Assembly (NCBI GenBank): GCA_018697195.1
Contig: CM031857.1
Coordinates: 96,381,777-96,445,776, forward strand
Direction of reading: 5' to 3'
Origin: Certhia americana
Lineage: Eukaryota > Chordata > Aves > Passeriformes > Certhiidae
DNA: 64,000 nucleotides
The notes under the pieces: generated by a model
Told to the model about the DNA's origin: nothing
The model's input: only the letters and a program-made list of their open reading frames with translations
Databases searched by the model: none
Shown here: positions 37,746 through 50,360 of the stretch, in pieces
Numbering within the stretch: position 1 is the stretch's first letter
Layout of the letters: each line of letters starts with the position of its first letter
Program-made: the position numbers and the translations under genes

Positions 37746-40702
37746 CTGTCACTTGAAGACCTAATAAGTTAAAAGCTCACTTGCTTTTTCGAAAAGATCT
37801 GTATTTGCAGTGCTTTTCTGCAACCAGCTCAAATCAGTCTGATTTTCTTTACTTCATCACAACAAAATGCCACAGGTCGATTACATTTCTTAGGAAAGGA
37901 AGGGCTTTGATTCCACAGAATATCTACCTTAATTACATGGTTTCTGAGCTGCAACGTTATGGCTTATAGTTCAGTGGTTGCATAAACTCCCCAGTGGGGG
38001 TTCTGAACAATATTTAATTAGCTAGGTCCTGCTGTGTGGTACTCCAAACACCCTGTTTACCCAATTAAGACAAAGGTTGCGTGATCTTACAGTTTGTAAG
38101 AGTCTCTATATAATTGTAGCTGAAAACTGGAAATGTAGAACATCTCTCTTTGTAACTTTTAATTTTGCCATGTCTAAATAACACAAAGCAGATAGAGAAT
38201 AAGAGAGTAGGGAATCCATTCCAAAACATCTGGTTTAAACATCAGCATGATGCAAAGAAGGCTCAGCCAGCAATAAGATTCTGGTTCATGGCATGTTCTG
38301 TTGTAATAAAATGAGACAGAGGACATTTGAGATGACAGTTTAGGTCACCAGGAATATGTCTAAGAAAGGGTTCTTCAAAATCAATACACTCTGTGCAAAA
38401 TGCACATGAGAACTACGTTATATTAATGTACTGAGAAGCACATGGTGCTAGGAGACAGAAAGGAAGGAACACAGTGTTCATGTGACTCTTCTCAGCTTGT
38501 TCCAGTAAAAGGTTTTCGTCTAGAATTGAACAAGAACATAGAGAATACTCAAATAACATGATGCAGCTCTTGCAAGAACTTTCATTTTATTAATGGTGAC
38601 ATAACTGCCTCATCCACAAACAGTCTTGAAAATGTCTCTCACCCTGGGGATCTTCCCATCCAGAAGTGAGACTGCAGAATGTTGCTTTTGAGGAGCACTG
38701 CAAACTGCAGACCTGCTTTTCTGGCTCTGGTAGACTCTACTGCAGTCTAGTGCCCTTTTGCCAAGGGAGAGTTTTGTCTTTAGCATCCATCTTGATATTA
38801 TTATTCCAACTGTGGGGTCCTGATAGCCTTACATAAATCTAACAGTAACCTTCTCTAGTGGTTGTTTTAAAGTATGATATCTTTAAGGCCTATTTCAGTG
38901 TTTAACTCTATAATAAAGTACAGTCTTCATTTTCTTACATCGCTCCTAAAATGATCCAAAAGCAGAAAATCTGGGTCCATTTGATTTTCTAATGAAAAAT
39001 CAAATTTAAAAAATCATCAAAGTGTAAAATTCCACTTTCCACAACCAATTTCAAATCAACTCTGGTTCTAACATATCTAGAAATCAAAAGTCAGGCTTTT
39101 CTTTAGATCACAGTGAATAATGCTGCATTAACATTTACATGGAAGAAAATCTTAAAGGAAAATCCTTGTCCTTTCAGTAAAATCCAAGAGATATTTTTTC
39201 TTCAAATTTAATAGGGAAATAGGTAGAAATTTTTCAAAATAATGTTACAAGTAAAAAATATTTCAAAAAACTGTATACTTTGCCTTTTGCTTATTCATGC
39301 CAGAAGATATCTGTGATATTAGTCTTTACTTGCAAAGATTTTTTTTTTAATGTAGATATCTATTGTTAGTTGTGTTTCATCCCAGAAGTCACCCTTTTCC
39401 AGTGATGGAGAACAGATAGCATCGTGTGTGTATGTGCATTTGTACGTGGGTGGGAATTGTAGTCATCCTTGTCTGGTCACACTAGTTGAAGTCATTTGTA
39501 GGAGGTGGCAAGACAGCTAAAACTTAGGTGTTGCCATGGCCATAAGCAACACACATATATTGCTCCAATCCTTCCTGTGTTGTAATTTCTTTTGATCATA
39601 CCGATGTTTGTCTCTAGAATTACTTTTACATGAAGCACCCTGGAAGCATTGAAGAGGTAGGGAGCAACAGCTGAGGCAAGGAGGGGGCTTATTGTCACCA
39701 GCATTTATAGTCTGCAAAAATTGTTTGGCTGGTATTTACAATTTTTGTAAGAAACTTAAAACTGTCCCTACTAGGTGGGTGTAACACTAGTGATGTGTGT
39801 AAGGATTGATGACTAAACTAGAAGGATGCAGTAATCCCTAACTTTCATCAAGTAGCCTGAAGTGAAGAAGAGCTAACCAGATTATAAAATCTTGATCCTT
39901 TTAAGAATCCAAATGTAAGTAATTTTTGAAGATTTCATTATGCTGCGCATGCTGTAATTGCACATCTAGCACTCACCTGTATAATAGATAAGGAAAACGA
40001 TGGATTGAAAAGATGATTGAAAATTAGTAATCGGTCTGTAGAGGTGAAATGGTCAGAAAATCTCAAGTAGTAGGAGGCAAATGAAATCACACTGGCAATA
40101 ACTTTTACTGCCTCATGCAAAATGTTTCCAAAGAACTTGTAGGAAGTTTATAACTCAGCCTTTTGGGGTTAAATTTGAGATGTGCTGTTAAGCACTGGTT
40201 TCCCTTTAAGACATCTAAGGCTGATATTTAGGCAAGGCCAGCAGTGACAAACTCCAGGCTCAGCTGCTATCTAAAGCACCTGGACTCTTATGGCCACATC
40301 CATATTTATAACTTTGACTGTATCAGGGAAAGATTCCAGGCACTGGAACTAAAGTCTTTTATTCTTTACATAACCAGCGGTCTTTGGCTTCTTCGGGGTT
40401 TGGATCCACCATCACCATCCTGAACATTTCCCTAGCTCAGTTCAGGACTTTGCACAAACCAGAGACTGCCTGCACTTGACAGCATTGATGTGGATGCCCT
40501 ACTTGGAGGCTAAAAGAGCTTAATGGTATGGATTTAGGCAAGGCTATAGTGTCAAAGGAGGGGTCAGGGAATGTTTCACTTCCTTTTCAGGACATGTTCC
40601 AGGTACAAAGAAGGGAAATTCAGATGGAAATATCCCCTCAGTTTCTGCTTTGAGACATGTGTAAATTTGCACCCAATTCCTGGCCACATTTAGAAACTGG
40701 TG

Positions 40703-40757
40703 AATTGATCTAAAGATGAAACATGTTGCAAAAAATTGATCTAAAGATGTGACATGT
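40703..40757. repeat. 24-base direct repeat, 31-base period
   Basis: AATTGATCTAAAGATG at 40703-40718 recurs at 40734-40749, and the match continues to 24 bases with two substitutions (ending ACATGT in both copies). This is a local duplication. Confidence 0.9.
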
Positions 40758-41439
40758 CCCAGCCCTAGATCAAATATTTTTCTAGGAAGGGAAGAGATTT
40801 GAGTCTTTATGCCCTGTAATGCTTGTAGCATGTTCCAAAGATTCTGGCCATCTCAAAGATCTGACTTTTAGTTGAAGGGATATTAGGCCTCAGACCAGCT
40901 GGCTTATTATCACAGCACAAAGACTGGAAGTGAAAAGTAAGACCCGAACATGTTTTCAACTAGATTTCACTTTCCAAACTCAAAATTTATATTAATTGAT
41001 ACTTAAAAATTATTTTTACTCTGTTAATGTCTTGGTATGTGTAGCCAAGACAAAGGAAAGGTGTCTCACAGACAGCTCAGAGCATACAGAACATTTATAT
41101 TCTTTAAAAAAGTTCTTTTGTCTGCATTTTGGCTTCTGAGGCCACATTTAGTTACGAAAATAAATTGTCTTCCTTTCAAAAATGTTGAGTGCACTTGAAT
41201 CCTACACAGTCATGTTCCCACATATTAAAAATGCTAGGCTGGAAGAATTTCTAAGCACTGTTTAGTAGACAAAAGCCTAAAGGTTTTGTTTACAGACTCT
41301 TTCACAAAAGAATAATCAAACTCTGTAGAGAGCTGCTACCCCACTTACTCGCTAGCCTTATTTTGACAGCCTTTGCTGTTCTGCACTGCTTTGTAAAGGG
41401 TGGGTTCATGTGGAAGCCAAAAAAGTGAAATCATATTTA

Positions 41440-41720
41440 CTGTCAAAAAAATGCGTGTGTTTTAATCTTTCATCTGCCACTAGCAAGCAATTAAAGATGT
41501 CAGTGGTAGAGCCCTTGTAGTTAACCCAGTGCGTGTTCATTAAACGGCAGGGGGTACCCAGAGTGTTTATTTCAGTAAAAACAATTAAGCATATATACAT
41601 TTATTTTTCAGTGTTAATGATTCCCTGTTGACAGAGCTGAAAGGCGAGTGCTTCTTGAGTCTCCAAAAGTGATTATTAAAGAGAAATGACTGTCAGTCTT
41701 CTAATTTGGGTGAATGCCAA
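41440..41720. other. Motif-dense AT-rich segment, possible conserved non-coding element
   Basis: The stretch holds Meis/TALE-like TGACAG and TGACTGTCAG motifs (about 41630 and 41688), ATTAAT/TAAT homeodomain-like cores and no repeat or coding signal. This texture is common in deeply conserved developmental enhancers, but the judgement is subjective and no alignment was possible. Confidence 0.2.
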
Positions 41721-43406
41721 GTAGACCAAAGGTGACAAAAAGGGGGAAAAGAAAAAAAAGAATATTCAAGGCTCATTATCAACATGCTGTCTTTTTTATT
41801 TTTTTACATTGTTACAAATAAGCTTCACAGCTTTCCCTTCTTTATTGAACTACTGGCCATAATAGTCACATTTTCAATGGCATCATAATGTGGTTCCATA
41901 TACACCTGAGATGATTTCTGCTTCCTAATTTCTTTCTTGGAATTATTCATAATTTTCTTTATAAAATATTACCTCTCCTACTGCTGTTTGTCAGACTTGT
42001 CCCCCGTCTGTGGAGAATCTAGCTTGCACTCAAGTGAACCGTTTCAGGGGGGAAAAAAAAAGGGAATTTTCAGGCTCTTCAAATCTGTAGAGGAAAAAAA
42101 AAAACAAACCCTGTCATGGTGCCAGCAAAACATATTCTCTGGAAACCATGGTTGTGGGGACCCAGGCTGGGAATTGGGTACGCAAAAGCCAAGGAGAAAG
42201 AGGTCATGCTCTTAGCGTTGCTTTATAAAGCAAAAATATGGAATGAATAATTTCAGGGCCCTAAAAAGGTGTGGCGTTCCTAACAAGTTGGTTCATCCTG
42301 TTAATGAGAGTTAGCAAATGTTCATACTCCATGTCTTTCATATTGCTGCAGACCAAGTTCTGCTGGCTCATCACGATTGTTATCTCAACTGGAAAGCAAG
42401 CAAACCTCTCATCTGTGTGAGATCTGATGTGACATTCTGCGTTTTAGTCAATTCCAGCTGGCTGCTCAAAAAAAGCAGGCAATGTTTCATAGGTACCACA
42501 GCTATTTCTTTCTTCAATCCCCTGAAGCAGTAGCTGTGGGTCTGTACTTACAGTAAGGTAAGGAACTGTAAATTCATATTCTATTATATAGAGATTTTTT
42601 TTATCACCTCTTTCACCATCTTTGTAGTAATCCAGCTGCATTAGATGATGTGACTAAATGACTTCTTTTATCTGACAGTCTCCCATTTTTGATACATCTC
42701 TGACTGCATTGTATGTATATCTCTGGACTTCATAATCTGTTTTAGAGCCTAAATTACACACTCCAGCCATATAAACACCATTCCTCTCTGTCTTATTAAT
42801 TTCTAACTTAAAGACAAGTTAATGAAAGTTTTATGAAACATGTGATTGTTTCAGGCAGAAATGGGAAGGCAATGCAGAGTAAAAATTCTTTGCTAGCATA
42901 AATTCCAACTGCAGTCTGTTTATTTCAGTAGAATTATGGCTGAGGATCAGCTTCCTGGTAGGTCACATTCATTCAGCCTTTCAAGCAGATGTGTAAGACA
43001 TATATCTTCTATGATCACCCTATCATGGAGTGACTGTACTATAACCTTTATCAGAAGCCAAAATAGGCTCAGGAATATACCCTCCATTGACTCCTGTCCA
43101 AAAGAAAAGGTTGTAAATTTGAAGACAGATGGACATAAGCAGCTATCCTGAAAAGGAACAAATCAAAAGTGAGTGTTTATTTAGTTTAGTTACATGCAGT
43201 CATTGGGTAAAAACTGAAAGATTTAGGGTTAAAATGAGTTACTAAGCTCTTTAATGGTGGACGAAAACTTTGGACTGACATGCAACATAGGTTGTCTGTA
43301 AATTAAAAAGGTGGTTTAACCTGTACAGTATAAAGTATATTTTATGATGCAAAATTTTATAACTTCTGCATTAAATTACGTCTTTGGTTCATAGAAATTA
43401 TTTCAG

Positions 43407-43733
43407 TTGCCATTGCCGCACACTCGCTCTGTGGTTGGCAAATTAGTTCAAGGGATATATTTTGGTCATAGCAGTAAATGTGAGATCCCATGGAAACAGA
43501 CTGCCTGCCCTCTCCTTCAAAACACAGTTTCATCAAATGGTACTAAGCTGGGCATTTGTCTATTATCTGAGTCACCAGGATCTCAGAAGGTTCAGTTTGA
43601 CATTGTCTGGACCAGGACAGACACACAGAGCTGTTACACAGCCACTCTTCCCCAAGGATCATCACAGCAATAAGAAAGAGCAAGGAGGCCCCTACAAGGT
43701 TGCTGCAGCAATCTGTTGGAGCTGTGCAAACAG
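43407..43733 (+). other. Exon-like segment, candidate only
   Basis: The segment ends at a near-perfect donor, CAG|GTAAGC (GT at 43734-43735), and begins after a weak acceptor 'ttatttcag' (AG at 43405-43406). A second possible acceptor lies at 43526-43527. One frame is open from 43462 up to the donor but encodes nothing recognisable. A non-coding RNA exon or a cryptic site are both possible. Confidence 0.2.
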
Positions 43734-44377
43734 GTAAGCCAGGTGTCTGGGGATGTTTCTTCATCACCATTTCCTGGCATTCCCCTCCTTACCTGGCATG
43801 CCTCCTCCTAAGCAAAAGCTGTGTTGCCATATGGTTTTGTTTTGCTGAAAGGAAATCCATCAAATGCACCCACATCAAGATAACGATTTCCTCACTGCCA
43901 GTCATTGCCTGGAGGCTGGCACCATGGAGATGTGGAAAGCCATCGCCCTGTTGGTGAAAACAGCCTCATTGTGTGCAAATCCTCAGCCCAGTTACAACTG
44001 AGCTGTAAAAAAGGTGAAGGTTGTTCTGTGACTTGGCTGAGAAAAGAATCTGCTACTGCCTGGAACATCTTAATAAGAGGTTTAGTGTCCTAATATGGTT
44101 ATAATTCTTTCCAGTCTTTTCAGGCTGGAAATTGGAAACTGAGCTTTTACAATGTATCAATTCCTTGAATGCTTGCATTATAGAATGAAGCTCCACATAC
44201 CTTCACATTGAGCCAAATCCCAATGCCACGATGACATTATTTCATGGCAAATCTATTTATGTCAGTAGTGACTTCAGAGTTTATCAACTTTTTAATAGCT
44301 CTGAATTTTGTAATAATTTTTTTCTTTTTTTTTAATTTTAATTACACAAAATCCTTCTTATGTTTTTGCATGGGCAG

Positions 44378-44648
44378 ATAGTGATAAGACAAGGGGGAAC
44401 AGTTTTGAACTGAAAGCGGAGAGATTTCCATTACATATCAGGAAGGAATTCTTTATTGAGAGGGTGGTGAGTACTGGAACAGTTTGCCAGTGGATGCCCT
44501 GTCCCTGGAAGTGTTCAAGGCTGGATTGAGAAATGTGGATGGGGGCGTTGAGAAACGTGGTGTAGTGGAAGATGTCCCTGCCCATGTCAGGGAGGCTGGA
44601 AGTAGATCTTAAAGATCTCTTCCAAACCAAACCATTCTATGGCTCTAC
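44378..44648 (+). mobile_element. CR1 LINE 3' end, truncated
   Basis: The order matches the CR1 3' end: 'gataagacaagggggaacag' (44382-44401), 'gaactgaaagcggagag' (about 44407), 'caggaaggaattctttattg' (44439-44458), 'ggtggtgagtactggaacag' (44462-44481), 'gtccctggaagtgttcaagg' (44501-44520), then 'tagtggaagatgtccctgcc' (about 44563-44582), 'gatctcttccaaaccaaacc' and a terminal 'attctatggctctac'. The ATTCTATG octamer is the CR1 terminal repeat unit. No coding region remains. It is the best preserved copy in the window at its 3' end. Confidence 0.95.
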
Positions 44649-45947
44649 AACAAGGTCAGAAATGTATAGTTACAGTGAAAATAGAATAGAACTGATGTAA
44701 AGAAAATGTAAAACCTATTTTATTAAAAGTTGAAATATTCTGGCTACAGTAGGAACAATGATACTTGCATTCAAAAAGCAAAACCAAACAGAACTGACAC
44801 ACACTTTTCCTTTTAATTTTTGGTTTAACATTCTACGTGCAGTGAAAAACCCCAGGAGTACTTACTTCAAAGTGTTACCTTGAAAAGCAGTAGTTACAGA
44901 TTAACAGTTTCCATCCCTTTATATTTTATTGACTGTGCTGCTTTTTCCTATAGCTTACAGTTGAATGAACTAAATTTAGTGAGTAATGTGCTAGTAAAAA
45001 AATAATTATTAACAAAGAATGGCCTTTAGCTGAAGTTGAAATTCTTTATACTAGTGAAACAAGATATGTTTAAGGCTGTAGATGAGGTAGGCTTACTTTT
45101 TATTACTGTTATTTGTTTAGGGCTTGGAATAAAATTTAATATACTTTGAAGAAAATGGGAAGTTTCCTTTTTTTGATAATGTTACTATTAGATGTTTGAT
45201 TTCAATTTGGTATATGAGACATTACTCATACACCATGATTCAGCCTGTTGCTTAATGAATAAAATTTTGTCTTCTGTTTTTTAACATTTTCCTGAGCTGC
45301 CCTGCTCTGCTATCCAGAGCAGGTTCAGATGATGGAGCTTTGGGCCAGTCTGCACTATGGCAAAATAGTACCATATTTTGGCCATTCATATAGTCATATA
45401 TTCTTCTGGGTACTTGCTGAAGGTTGCTGTCACTGGACACAGTGAAATTTCTGTCTGATCTTGTCTTCCTATTCCTACCTTCTCTTGAATCCTCTGTTTT
45501 TAAACAAAAGAGACTGTGTGGCAATCCACCTAAGGGCGAGCACAGCAGTGGCTCTGCAGGGGGATAGTGCTCGTCTGAATCCTTGTTCCTTCTGCTCACA
45601 AGGGCTAGATTGCTTCTGTAGGGAAGCACTCTTTAGTTAGTCCAGGTTTGCCTAAGAATTTGTTCACAAGTTGTCAGAACTACATGCAGCTCAAAAGGCT
45701 AATAAAAGGAGTCTCTGATACCAAAAAATGAAGTCGATTTTGAATTTTTGCAGTTTTTCGCAGCCCTCTCAAAGAGTCACAATAAGGAGAGAGGCATTTG
45801 CAGTGCTATAGCTACATAAATTAAACTTTCAGAACAATAGTTTACACCAAGTGTACAATTTTGGCTTCTAGCTGCATTTTTCATCTTTTATGGAAAATAA
45901 TGTTTTCTCACATTGCACAGACCCTGCAACTAGGATTGTTTTTAGTC
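44649..45947. other. AT-rich non-coding sequence between two CR1 copies
   Basis: No gene was recognised. A 125-codon minus-strand open frame at 45252-45629 has no recognisable domain and is probably chance. Confidence 0.5.
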
Positions 45948-46075
45948 AGAATCATAGAATGTATTGGGTTGGAAGGGGCTTAAAGGTCCTCCAGTTCTAA
46001 TGCCCCTGCCATGAGCAGGGCCACCTTCCACCAGACCAAGTAGCTCAAAACCCCATCCCACCTGGCCTTCAGATT
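45948..46075 (-). mobile_element. CR1 LINE 3' end, short fragment, minus strand
   Basis: The plus strand reads as the reverse complement of the CR1 tail: 'cagaatcatagaatg', 'ttgggttggaaggggcttaa', 'ggtcctccagttctaa', 'ctgccatgagcagggccacc', 'ttccaccagaccaagtagct' and 'ccccatcccacctggccttc'. Only the last 125 or so bases are present. It lies about 1.3 kb from the plus-strand copy at 44378-44648 in opposite orientation. Confidence 0.94.
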
Positions 46076-49000
46076 GTTAATGAGATAATTTCTTAACTCT
46101 CAGCTGAGCCAGGACATTTGTTTTATTAGAGCTATCTCCAGATGGTGCTTTTCTTGTCTAAGACAAAATTTCGCCCCTTCCTTAAAGCGCCTTGGTTGCT
46201 CTATTTCTTAGACAGTTTAGTTTACTAAGTCTCACACTTTCCTACTTTTTTTCTTTTCTCTTTCCCTGTTTGAGCTTTTACTCTTTTATATTGTGTTAGT
46301 GGAAGCACAGAGCCAAAACCTGACCTGAAGATTAAACAGAGAAACTTCCAAACATGTTGAGTCTGACTGTGAAAAGTCTCCTATGCAGGGCTATACTGCA
46401 GCGAGGAAATTCTTCAAAGTGTGTTCTGTTTTTACTCTTCTCTAGTGCTGAGTGTTAAACATTTCTTTTTTTCTCTTTTATTTTTTTTTCCTTTTGCTGT
46501 GCTGTGTCATTAGTGCCGGCTCTGTTTGATCCATAAGGAGAGCAAATTTCCTGCTTCTGCCTACAATGCACTTGAGAACCTTTTCACTAAAGCCAGTAAG
46601 AATGCTCTTGCAGTAAGGAGGAGAAAGAGAAGCCAGAATAAGAATGTGATTTGTTTCTTCTCAGCACTTTCATATATGAAATGCAGCAAGCCAAAGCTGT
46701 ACACATACCAAGAGGTGTCACAGCAAATTCCTCTCACTGTGCTTCTCCAGAGGTGACAGCTCAGAGCTGAGAGCTGGGCAGAACCAAATGCTAAAATTCT
46801 GCTGCTGCCCTACGTCAGTTGGTCTCACAAGTTGGTCCCTCTGAAGCTGGTCTATCTGTGGTGTTGATGTAAAGGATAGTTTGTATTTTCTCTCTGTTGA
46901 GATCTATTGTTGATTTCCTGCAAAAAAGAGGGGACATTGGCATTGCAGATGTGTTCTTTGATTTCAGGATGTAAGTCTTTGTTCTTCAGCGTTTTGGGGG
47001 GTCCTATGAAGTGTGTCTATGATATCTGAACACTCAAAGATTGTAGCTGACTTCTATTGCATGGTGATCCCTCAGCAGTTTTATGATTCCTGTGTGTTTG
47101 CAGAGAGTGTAAGTCATCTTCTAGTTTGAACCACTACACTGTGGATGGAAGGTGTCAGTCTACCTCTTTTCACTTCAGCTGTCTACACTTGAGCTAATCA
47201 CCGTAACCTTACTTTAAAGTGAATTTAAAAATATAGTCAGGTCTAGACTAATGTTGATATCTACAGTAGAATGAGATGAGTCACACTGTAGAAAAAACAG
47301 TATTTCTCACTAACCATAAAGGAAATCCGTACAGCAGCTCAGTCATAAATACACACACTTGGTCACATTAACCTTACCTGCAGTGTCCTGCTTCTATACT
47401 GCATAATGTTCACACAGACACAATTTATAGCTAAAACAAAAAATTTGAAGCTGAACCAAAGCTTTTGGTTTTGAGGACTCACAGCATCAGGAAGCAAGTG
47501 TAAGTCCTGGCAGTTCTGCTTCTGCCACCAAAACCTAGTCTGAGCTGTCTGAATTTACCTCTGTAGTTCTGCACTGAACAGCAGCAGCGTCCCTTTTATT
47601 GCAGGACATGCACAGAAGTAATGCACCATTTCATGTGTTTTAATTTTAATTTCTTAGCATTTCTGCAAAAACACGAGTTGAACTTTATTTCAGTTAAATT
47701 TGCTTGGAAACTTTCCCCTAACACAACTTCTCCTTTCCCAAGAATGAAATATGAAGTAATCTCTTTATTTTTTGATATTGAATATGTTTTGACCTCTGTT
47801 TCCTTGAAAATTGTGGCACTTCTTTGCTGTGAAATGACTTAAAAGTGTTTCATGGAAATAGATGCCTGTGACATCTCTGATCGTTCAAAAAAAAATGCTG
47901 GTCTAGCTAGGCTTATTGAAAATTCCCAAACCTTCACCATAGAATATGTGTGTTACAGAGGAGTGTAGCATAAGTACCTTCCCAGAAACCAATTTTTTTT
48001 AGCTGTCAACAGCCAATACCACTACTGTGATGCTTAAAGTTGAAACTAAGAGCAAGAGTTGTCTGTTGTGCTTATCAGACCTCTCTGCTTCCGGCAAGTG
48101 ACTCAGTGGAGGGAGGTGGTGACTTGATTAAATGCAGAGGGTGAGAAACACAGAGAGTTAAGAACAAAGAAAAAGAATGATGCAGGGCAATAAGAAAAAA
48201 ACCTCTGAAGTGGTGTCAGGAACAGAAATAGGCAGATAACAAGAGGAGAGTTAATAGAAGGGTTGGTTGTTGGATGCACAAACCAGATCAAAATGGAGGA
48301 AAAAAAGTGAAAAATGAAGGGCAGGTCTATGTAGTAGGCTAAGGCAGGAGGCAGAAAAGAAAGCAGGAGTGGCAGGTCCTAAGGAGAAGGGAAAAGGAAG
48401 CATCTCAGATTTCTAGAGCCACAGAACCTCGGTTTGTTCTGGCCACGAAGCATTTAGGCACAACCCTAACATTTTTTAAGGGATGATTCAGGTTCTTAAT
48501 AAGATCTCATCAATTAATACCATTTACTTAAACTTGGTTATCTTAGGCTAACATTGCAATCTCAAGTTATCTGTGAATAAGTAATTCACATATAAATCTC
48601 CCATATTTCATTTTCCTGGAGTGTTAGTTGACACAGGAGAATGCAGACACCAAAACCCTTATCAGCGCACAGAACAAGAGCAAACAGGTTTTGTGTACAT
48701 GTAAAAGCATAGAAGTAAGACAAATTCATATATATTAGATGGAAAATAGGTATAGAAAACTGCAGATGGAAACAGAGATTACATGGAAAGTGTGAAACCA
48801 TAAGTTATTTTATATATTAAGAAGAAACAGAGGAGCTACAAAAGTTTCATCTTTCATTCTCTTTGTAAAGTTCCAGTGCTGCCCTTCATATGTCTCACTT
48901 AAATATTTAATTCACGTGAAAGTAAATTCAGCATTACTTCACCAGACTATGATGTCTTTGAAGACTGTCTCAATCTTTTTATATGAAGAGTACATCACCA

Positions 49001-49960
49001 ACAGAACCAAACTCTTAACAATATTTTGTGTGACTCCAGACAAAGCACCTATCTTAAAAACAAAAAAAAAGTATAATGGAACTTACTAGCTGAGCTCTAC
49101 TCAAAAACAGAAAATAGCATTTTCTTTCTTGTTGTGCAGTTTTGTGTGATCTGGACGGAATGTTTTCTTGCTCCAATATAGCTTCTTTCTTCTGTTTACT
49201 GGAATAAAATCTGAAAAAAAAACAAAACAGCAACCTGCCCTTTTACCTTTTTCCAGCATTCAAACAGAAACACTACAAAGCTCTCCCCTCTCTCAGATGA
49301 AAGCTTAGCCTATATTTCTATTTCCTTCTCCCACCATAAAAGACACTCGTCTTGCCTTCTTTCTTTAGAAGCTGAGCTGTAAAGGAGCACCTTGCAGCTG
49401 AGCTGTAAGGGAGCTTCAGATGCATGAGTTCAAGAACCTGTTTTTCCTAACCTAAAGGCTTGCTAGGAGAAATGGATTATGTTTCCTAACTGAACATCAC
49501 TAAAGTATTGTCTGGAGAGTTCAGTGTCACTAGAACAACTGCTACAGAACTGCTCTGATTTTACAGAAAGCTCCTCGTAGGAAAACAGTGTATCCACAGC
49601 TTGCACACAGGGTCAGGAGTGCAGCCTGCAGACTCTCCTAAGGGGCTTGAACTGTGCAGGGTATATTTTGCAGAAGGGCAGAATACATGATATATCTGGA
49701 ATCTTGGCAAGGTCTAAAGAAGCTGTTTAGAGTCTGGATACAGATTGGTCTTTCCTAATTTAAGAGTAGTCACATGATTGTATGCCCTAGTTAGTAGGGT
49801 TGATGCTGAGCAGTCCACATAGTATCTCAATAGTGTTTTGAAATGTGTTGCTAGAGAGATGCCAGGACTATAATTTAGTAGGTCATTTTTCCACTTAAGT
49901 TACTATCCATCTTCAGTTCAGTTCTTGTGTGGGTTGACATGCAGGGACTGTTAAGTGTGT
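46076..49960. other. AT-rich non-coding stretch, no gene seen
   Basis: No gene or repeat family was recognised. Open frames are below about 80 codons. The T-rich run near 46463-46495 is a low-complexity tract. Confidence 0.5.
49370..49414. repeat. 19-base direct repeat, 26-base period
   Basis: AGCTGAGCTGTAAAGGAGC at 49370-49388 recurs at 49396-49414 with one substitution. This is a small local duplication. Confidence 0.9.
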
Positions 49961-50360
49961 CCAGATTTTGGAGTTAAGAATATCAGGCCTTAAAATTAGT
50001 GCCTTTCCTCTTGAAAGTGCCCAGTGTGGAAATGACCCCAGCAGCACGAAAGGTCATGGCAGAACTAGAGATCAGGCTGGAGTGGGACATGGCCTTTGGT
50101 GCTCCATGGAGGGGCAGGGTGCCTTGGGGTGCTCACAAGTGAAGCTGAGACCCAGCCTCTTTAAGGGGAGCTGGAGCTTGGGGGTGTCACCTCTTGACCA
50201 CTCATCCTCCTGCCTGCCAGGGACACCAGCTAACACGTCTGTGAAGGCAGTGGGGTGTCCAGACCACCTGGAAGTCCCAGAACGTGCAGCGTTGGCCCAT
50301 GGAAAGTGTCCAGGAAGAGCTTTATACCCTGTCATTTGCGAGGGAAACACCCATTAAGAG
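49961..50360. other. Isolated GC-rich segment in AT-rich surroundings
   Basis: About 350 bases are clearly richer in G and C than the flanks. Open frames of 129 codons (plus) and 92 codons (minus) overlap here and match nothing I recognise. CpG dinucleotides are few. It may be an old repeat of a family I do not recognise, or single-copy regulatory DNA. Confidence 0.4.

Larger units (their letters stand above)
29111..44377. other. Long AT-rich non-coding stretch, no gene seen
   Basis: About 15 kb in which I recognise no gene, RNA gene or transposon. Open frames do not exceed about 126 codons, overlap each other on opposite strands and show no family. Small duplications, a hairpin and homopolymer runs are listed separately. 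A 'caaggtcacacagc' string near 33668 is similar to part of MIR but too short to call. Confidence 0.5.

Noticed and set aside
49925..49950. gtgggttgac string resembling the start of some avian LTRs
   Set aside because: No matching LTR body, no paired second LTR, no primer-binding site and no target-site duplication seen.
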